In this document: positions 61,143-64,000 of the stretch, in pieces
How the letters are laid out: every line of letters begins with the position of its first letter
Numbering within the stretch: position 1 is the stretch's first letter
Assembly (NCBI GenBank): GCA_014654035.1
Contig: JACWDQ010000006.1
Location: 1 to 64,000, forward strand
Length of the DNA: 64,000 nt
Source of the DNA: Pelagibacterales bacterium SAG-MED19
GTDB lineage: Bacteria; Pseudomonadota; Alphaproteobacteria; Pelagibacterales; Pelagibacteraceae
Direction: 5' to 3'
Made by a program: the position numbers and the translations under genes
Notes under the pieces: generated by a model
What the model was told of the DNA's origin: nothing
What the model saw: only the letters and a program-made list of their open reading frames with translations
Databases searched by the model: none

Positions 61143-61922
61143 TTAAATATTAGCCGTTGCTAACATTTTTTTTATTTCAGCAATAGCTTTTGCTGGGTTT
61201 AAACCTTTTGGACAAGCACTAGTACAGTTTAAGATTGTATGACAACGATAAAGTTTTAATTCATCTGCAACCTTTTTCAATCTCGCTTGTCTTTCTTCAT
61301 CTCTACTGTCAACAATCCATCTATAAGCTTGCAGTAAAACAGCTGGTCCTAAATATTTGTCACCATTCCACCAATAACTTGGGCATGATGTGGAACAACA
61401 TGCGCACATAATACACTCATAAGCACCATCTAATTTTGCTCTATCTTCTTTTGATTGAATAATCTCTTGACTTGTAGATTCTGAATTTGATTTGAGCCAA
61501 GGTTCAATAGATTGATATTGTTTATATAATCCATCTAAATCTCCTATTAAATCTTTTTTAACTTTTAAATGAGGTAGTGGGTAAATATCTATGTCTCCGT
61601 CAATTTCTGCATGAGGAGTTGTGCATGCCAAACCATTTTTACCACCCATATTCATTGCACAAGAACCACAAACTCCATGCGCACAAGATCTCCTATAAGC
61701 AATAGTTGGATCAATTTCATTTTTTATCTTATTTAAAATATCTAAAACTTTAGAGGGGCAGTTATCCATATCAACTTCATAAGTATCGATCCTTGGATTT
61801 TGTCCTGTTGAAGGATCCCATCTATAAACATTAACTTTCCTTAAGTTTGACGAACCAGTTTTATCCTTGAAATATTTACCTTTTTTTACTTGAGAATTTT
61901 CAGGTAAATTAATTTGAACCAT
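61143..61922 (-). CDS. sdhB: Succinate dehydrogenase iron-sulfur subunit
   Basis: A 259-residue electron-transfer subunit. The [2Fe-2S] ligands are [24 protein letters not shown] (about 78-101). The [4Fe-4S] and [3Fe-4S] ligands are [16 protein letters not shown] (about 168-183) and [17 protein letters not shown] (about 227-243). The W of CPSYWWN is the quinone-site residue. It shares a base with the sdhA stop codon. Located on the cytoplasmic face of complex II. Confidence 0.97.
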   Translation of the reverse strand: MVQINLPENSQVKKGKYFKDKTGSSNLRKVNVYRWDPSTGQNPRIDTYEVDMDNCPSKVLDILNKIKNEIDPTIAYRRSCAHGVCGSCAMNMGGKNGLACTTPHAEIDGDIDIYPLPHLKVKKDLIGDLDGLYKQYQSIEPWLKSNSESTSQEIIQSKEDRAKLDGAYECIMCACCSTSCPSYWWNGDKYLGPAVLLQAYRWIVDSRDEERQARLKKVADELKLYRCHTILNCTSACPKGLNPAKAIAEIKKMLATANI

Positions 61923-63697
61923 TAATAAACTCTTTCTCGAGGTGGAAAATATTGAACTTCATTAGTAAGTGTTGATTTATGAACATCTCTATAACTTATT
62001 TTAGTCTCTTTTCCATCACACCAAGCAAGGGTATGCTGCATAAAGTTTTGGTCATCTCTTTTAGGATAATCTTCTCGAGCATGTGCTCCTCTACTTTCTT
62101 TTCTATTATAAGCAGAATCGACTGTTACCACAGCTTGTCTTATCAAATTATCAAATTCAAGTGTTTCTACTAAATCAGTATTAAATATTAATGACTTATC
62201 TTTTACTGACAAAGAATTTAATCCATCATAAGTTTTTCTTATTTCTTCAACTCCTTCTTTTAAAGTTTCTTCTGTTCTAAAAACTGCACATTTTGATTGC
62301 ATTGTTTTCTGCATCGCTAATCTTAATTCTGCTGTGCCTTTATCACCTTCTGCATTTCTAATTTTATCAAATCTATCAATGCATTTTTGTGTTTCATTTT
62401 CACTGATCTCTTCATGTGGTGTCCCAGGTTTAACTAGCTCTGCAGCTCTTTTTGCTGCAGCTCTACCAAAAACAACTAAGTCAATTAGAGAGTTGGATCC
62501 TAATCTATTCGCTCCATGAACTGAAACACATGCCGCCTCTCCAATCGCCATCAATCCAGGAACAGTTTTTTCAGAGCCGTTTACTGTCATAACCTCTCCT
62601 TTATAATTTGTAGGGATACCGCCCATGTTGTAATGAACAGTTGGTACAACTGGAATTGGTACTTTAGTAACATCTACATTTGCAAACAATCTCGCAGCAT
62701 CAGTTATTCCTGGCAATCTACTTTCAATTATTTCTTTATCTAAATGGCTTAAGTTCAAATGAACGTGATCTTGATCTTTTCCAACTCCTCTTCCTTCATT
62801 AATTTCAATCGACATTGACCTACTAACAACATCTCTAGATGCTAAATCTTTTGCTTTAGGCGCATATCTTTCCATAAATCTTTCACCTTTAGAATTAGTA
62901 AGATAACCTCCTTCACCTCTTGCTCCTTCTGTTATCAAAGTGCCATGACCATATATTCCGGTTGGATGAAACTGAACAAACTCCATATCTTGAAGAGGCA
63001 ATCCAGCTCTTAAAACCATTGCATTGCCATCTCCAGTACATGTATGAGCAGAAGTTGCTGAATAATAAACTTTACCGTAACCACCTGTTGCAATAATTAC
63101 AGTATGCGCTCTAAATCTATGGATAGTTCCATCATTTAAATTCCATGCTATTAAACCTTTACATTCTCCATCTTTCATTAAAAGATCTAATGCAAAGTAC
63201 TCTATAAAAAATTCTGTTTTATGTTTCAAAGCCTGTCCATATAGAGTGTGTAAAATTGCATGACCTGTCCTATCAGCTGCCGCACAAGTTCTTTGAACAA
63301 TCCCATTTCCATAATTTTTAGTCATTCCACCAAATGGTCTTTGATAAATTTTTCCATCTTCTGTTCTGCTAAAGGGAACACCATATTTTTCTAACTCAAT
63401 AACTGCTTTTGGTGCTTCTTTACAAAGATACTCGATACTATCTTGGTCTCCCAACCAATCAGCTCCTTTAACAGTATCATACATGTGCCAACGCCAATCA
63501 TCTTCACCCATATTACCAAGAGCAGCTGATATACCCCCTTGAGCAGCTGAAGTATGACTTCTTGTTGGAAACACCTTTGAAATGCATGCAGTTTTTAAAC
63601 CAGCTTCACTTAAACCTACTGCAGCTCTTAAGCCCGAGCCGCCGGCTCCCAAAACCACAACATCATATTCATGATCAATTATTTTATATGAACTCAT
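61922..63697 (-). CDS. sdhA: Succinate dehydrogenase flavoprotein subunit
   Basis: A 591-residue FAD subunit. The dinucleotide motif is [20 protein letters not shown] (about 14-33), and the flavin-linking His is in [12 protein letters not shown] (about 46). [30 protein letters not shown] forms the substrate site with its active-site Arg region further on (RDVVSRSM). [21 protein letters not shown] is the C-terminal capping segment. It overlaps sdhD by four bases and sdhB by one. Confidence 0.98.
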   Translation of the reverse strand: MSSYKIIDHEYDVVVLGAGGSGLRAAVGLSEAGLKTACISKVFPTRSHTSAAQGGISAALGNMGEDDWRWHMYDTVKGADWLGDQDSIEYLCKEAPKAVIELEKYGVPFSRTEDGKIYQRPFGGMTKNYGNGIVQRTCAAADRTGHAILHTLYGQALKHKTEFFIEYFALDLLMKDGECKGLIAWNLNDGTIHRFRAHTVIIATGGYGKVYYSATSAHTCTGDGNAMVLRAGLPLQDMEFVQFHPTGIYGHGTLITEGARGEGGYLTNSKGERFMERYAPKAKDLASRDVVSRSMSIEINEGRGVGKDQDHVHLNLSHLDKEIIESRLPGITDAARLFANVDVTKVPIPVVPTVHYNMGGIPTNYKGEVMTVNGSEKTVPGLMAIGEAACVSVHGANRLGSNSLIDLVVFGRAAAKRAAELVKPGTPHEEISENETQKCIDRFDKIRNAEGDKGTAELRLAMQKTMQSKCAVFRTEETLKEGVEEIRKTYDGLNSLSVKDKSLIFNTDLVETLEFDNLIRQAVVTVDSAYNRKESRGAHAREDYPKRDDQNFMQHTLAWCDGKETKISYRDVHKSTLTNEVQYFPPRERVY

Positions 63698-64000
63698 AAC
63701 TTAGTTATTAATATAATTGTAATTAACGGAATTACCACCGCTGAAGCAAACAAAAGCTTATTTGCGACATTTTTGATTTTATCATTTGCTATATAATCTT
63801 CAAAAACCTCACTGATACTCAATGCTGAAAAAAAATATGCATTAATTATAAATAAACTAAATAAAAATTTAGATGTTGAGTCTGAAAAAAAATTTACGAC
63901 ATCAGAATATCCCTGATCGTAAAAATTGATAAAGTTTATAATGAACCACAACATCAAAGGAACTAATGTTGCTCCACTAATCTTTAAGAAGATCCATTTT
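63694..64000 (-). CDS. sdhD: Succinate dehydrogenase membrane anchor subunit SdhD, 5'-truncated by window
   Basis: The frame is open to the end of the window, so the track's TTG at 63957 is internal. It reads [20 protein letters not shown] at the visible N-terminal end. Three membrane segments can be seen ([45 protein letters not shown]). The region after the second, [13 protein letters not shown], matches the D-subunit loop ending in a conserved Asp-Tyr, used for quinone binding. The stop overlaps the sdhA start by four bases. The true start and sdhC lie beyond the window. Confidence 0.85.
   Translation of the reverse strand, partial: KWIFLKISGATLVPLMLWFIINFINFYDQGYSDVVNFFSDSTSKFLFSLFIINAYFFSALSISEVFEDYIANDKIKNVANKLLFASAVVIPLITIILITKL

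Noticed and set aside
63694-63957. SdhD appearing as a complete short ORF starting at 63957
   Set aside because: The frame stays open to base 64000 and the upstream residues match the anchor subunit, so the gene is cut by the window edge rather than short.

Overview
The window is a gene-dense, strongly AT-rich stretch of an alphaproteobacterial chromosome, most likely from the SAR11 / Candidatus Pelagibacter group. This assignment is an inference. It rests on the AT-rich codon use, very short or overlapping gene junctions, alphaproteobacterial gene orders from which genes have dropped out, and a SAM-II riboswitch in front of metX. I found no rRNA, tRNA, insertion sequence, phage or CRISPR. 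No gap between genes exceeds about 190 bases.

Layout. 1-12 kb: the tail of oligopeptidase B; an hsp20 gene with a ROSE-like leader; a small lipoprotein; a purine permease convergent with a purine phosphoribosyltransferase; a GT17 glycosyltransferase and a DUF1330 protein; an AlkA-type glycosylase and a DMT transporter; msrA-sseA; a two-gene RND efflux system whose adaptor lacks the usual alpha-hairpin; a lytic transglycosylase-like lipoprotein; and a VanZ-like membrane protein. 12-22.5 kb: gpmA, then a minus-strand block polA-chvI-chvG-ahcY-tsaE-amgK-murU, with bioY and an orphan regA beyond it. 22.6-25.8 kb: a three-gene polyamine operon (ornithine decarboxylase-like, deoxyhypusine synthase-like, agmatinase-like). 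25.8-34.9 kb: yhhQ-rpmB, pyrD and class I lysS on the minus strand; trkH, ampG and an NlpC/P60 gene on the plus strand; then tyrA-hisC. 35-44 kb, plus strand: SAM-II riboswitch, metX-metW-gloB, rplU-rpmA-obgE-proB-proA-nadD-rsfS-ctpA-rppH. 44-64 kb: one long minus-strand array, sdhDAB-mmsA-mdh-sucCDAB-lpd-priA-atpHAGDC.

How the genes work together. The last 20 kb is the oxidative core. 2-oxoglutarate dehydrogenase, succinyl-CoA synthetase, succinate dehydrogenase and malate dehydrogenase feed respiration, and the adjacent F1 sector makes ATP. mmsA adds an acyl-CoA entry point. AmpG, AmgK, MurU and two wall-hydrolase-like proteins point to a peptidoglycan-recycling route. metX/metW, ahcY and the SAM-II element form a methionine/SAM theme. 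Purine, biotin, queuosine-precursor and potassium uptake genes fit a salvage-oriented planktonic lifestyle.

The observations I rate highest are: (1) a putative ROSE-like RNA thermometer on hsp20; (2) a SAM-II riboswitch whose predicted promoter starts transcription at the first aptamer helix, with an unusual U8 tract and a competing hairpin; (3) the hairpin-less RND adaptor; (4) the compact polyamine operon behind a terminator-like leader; and (5) convergent gene pairs that almost all overlap and lack terminators.
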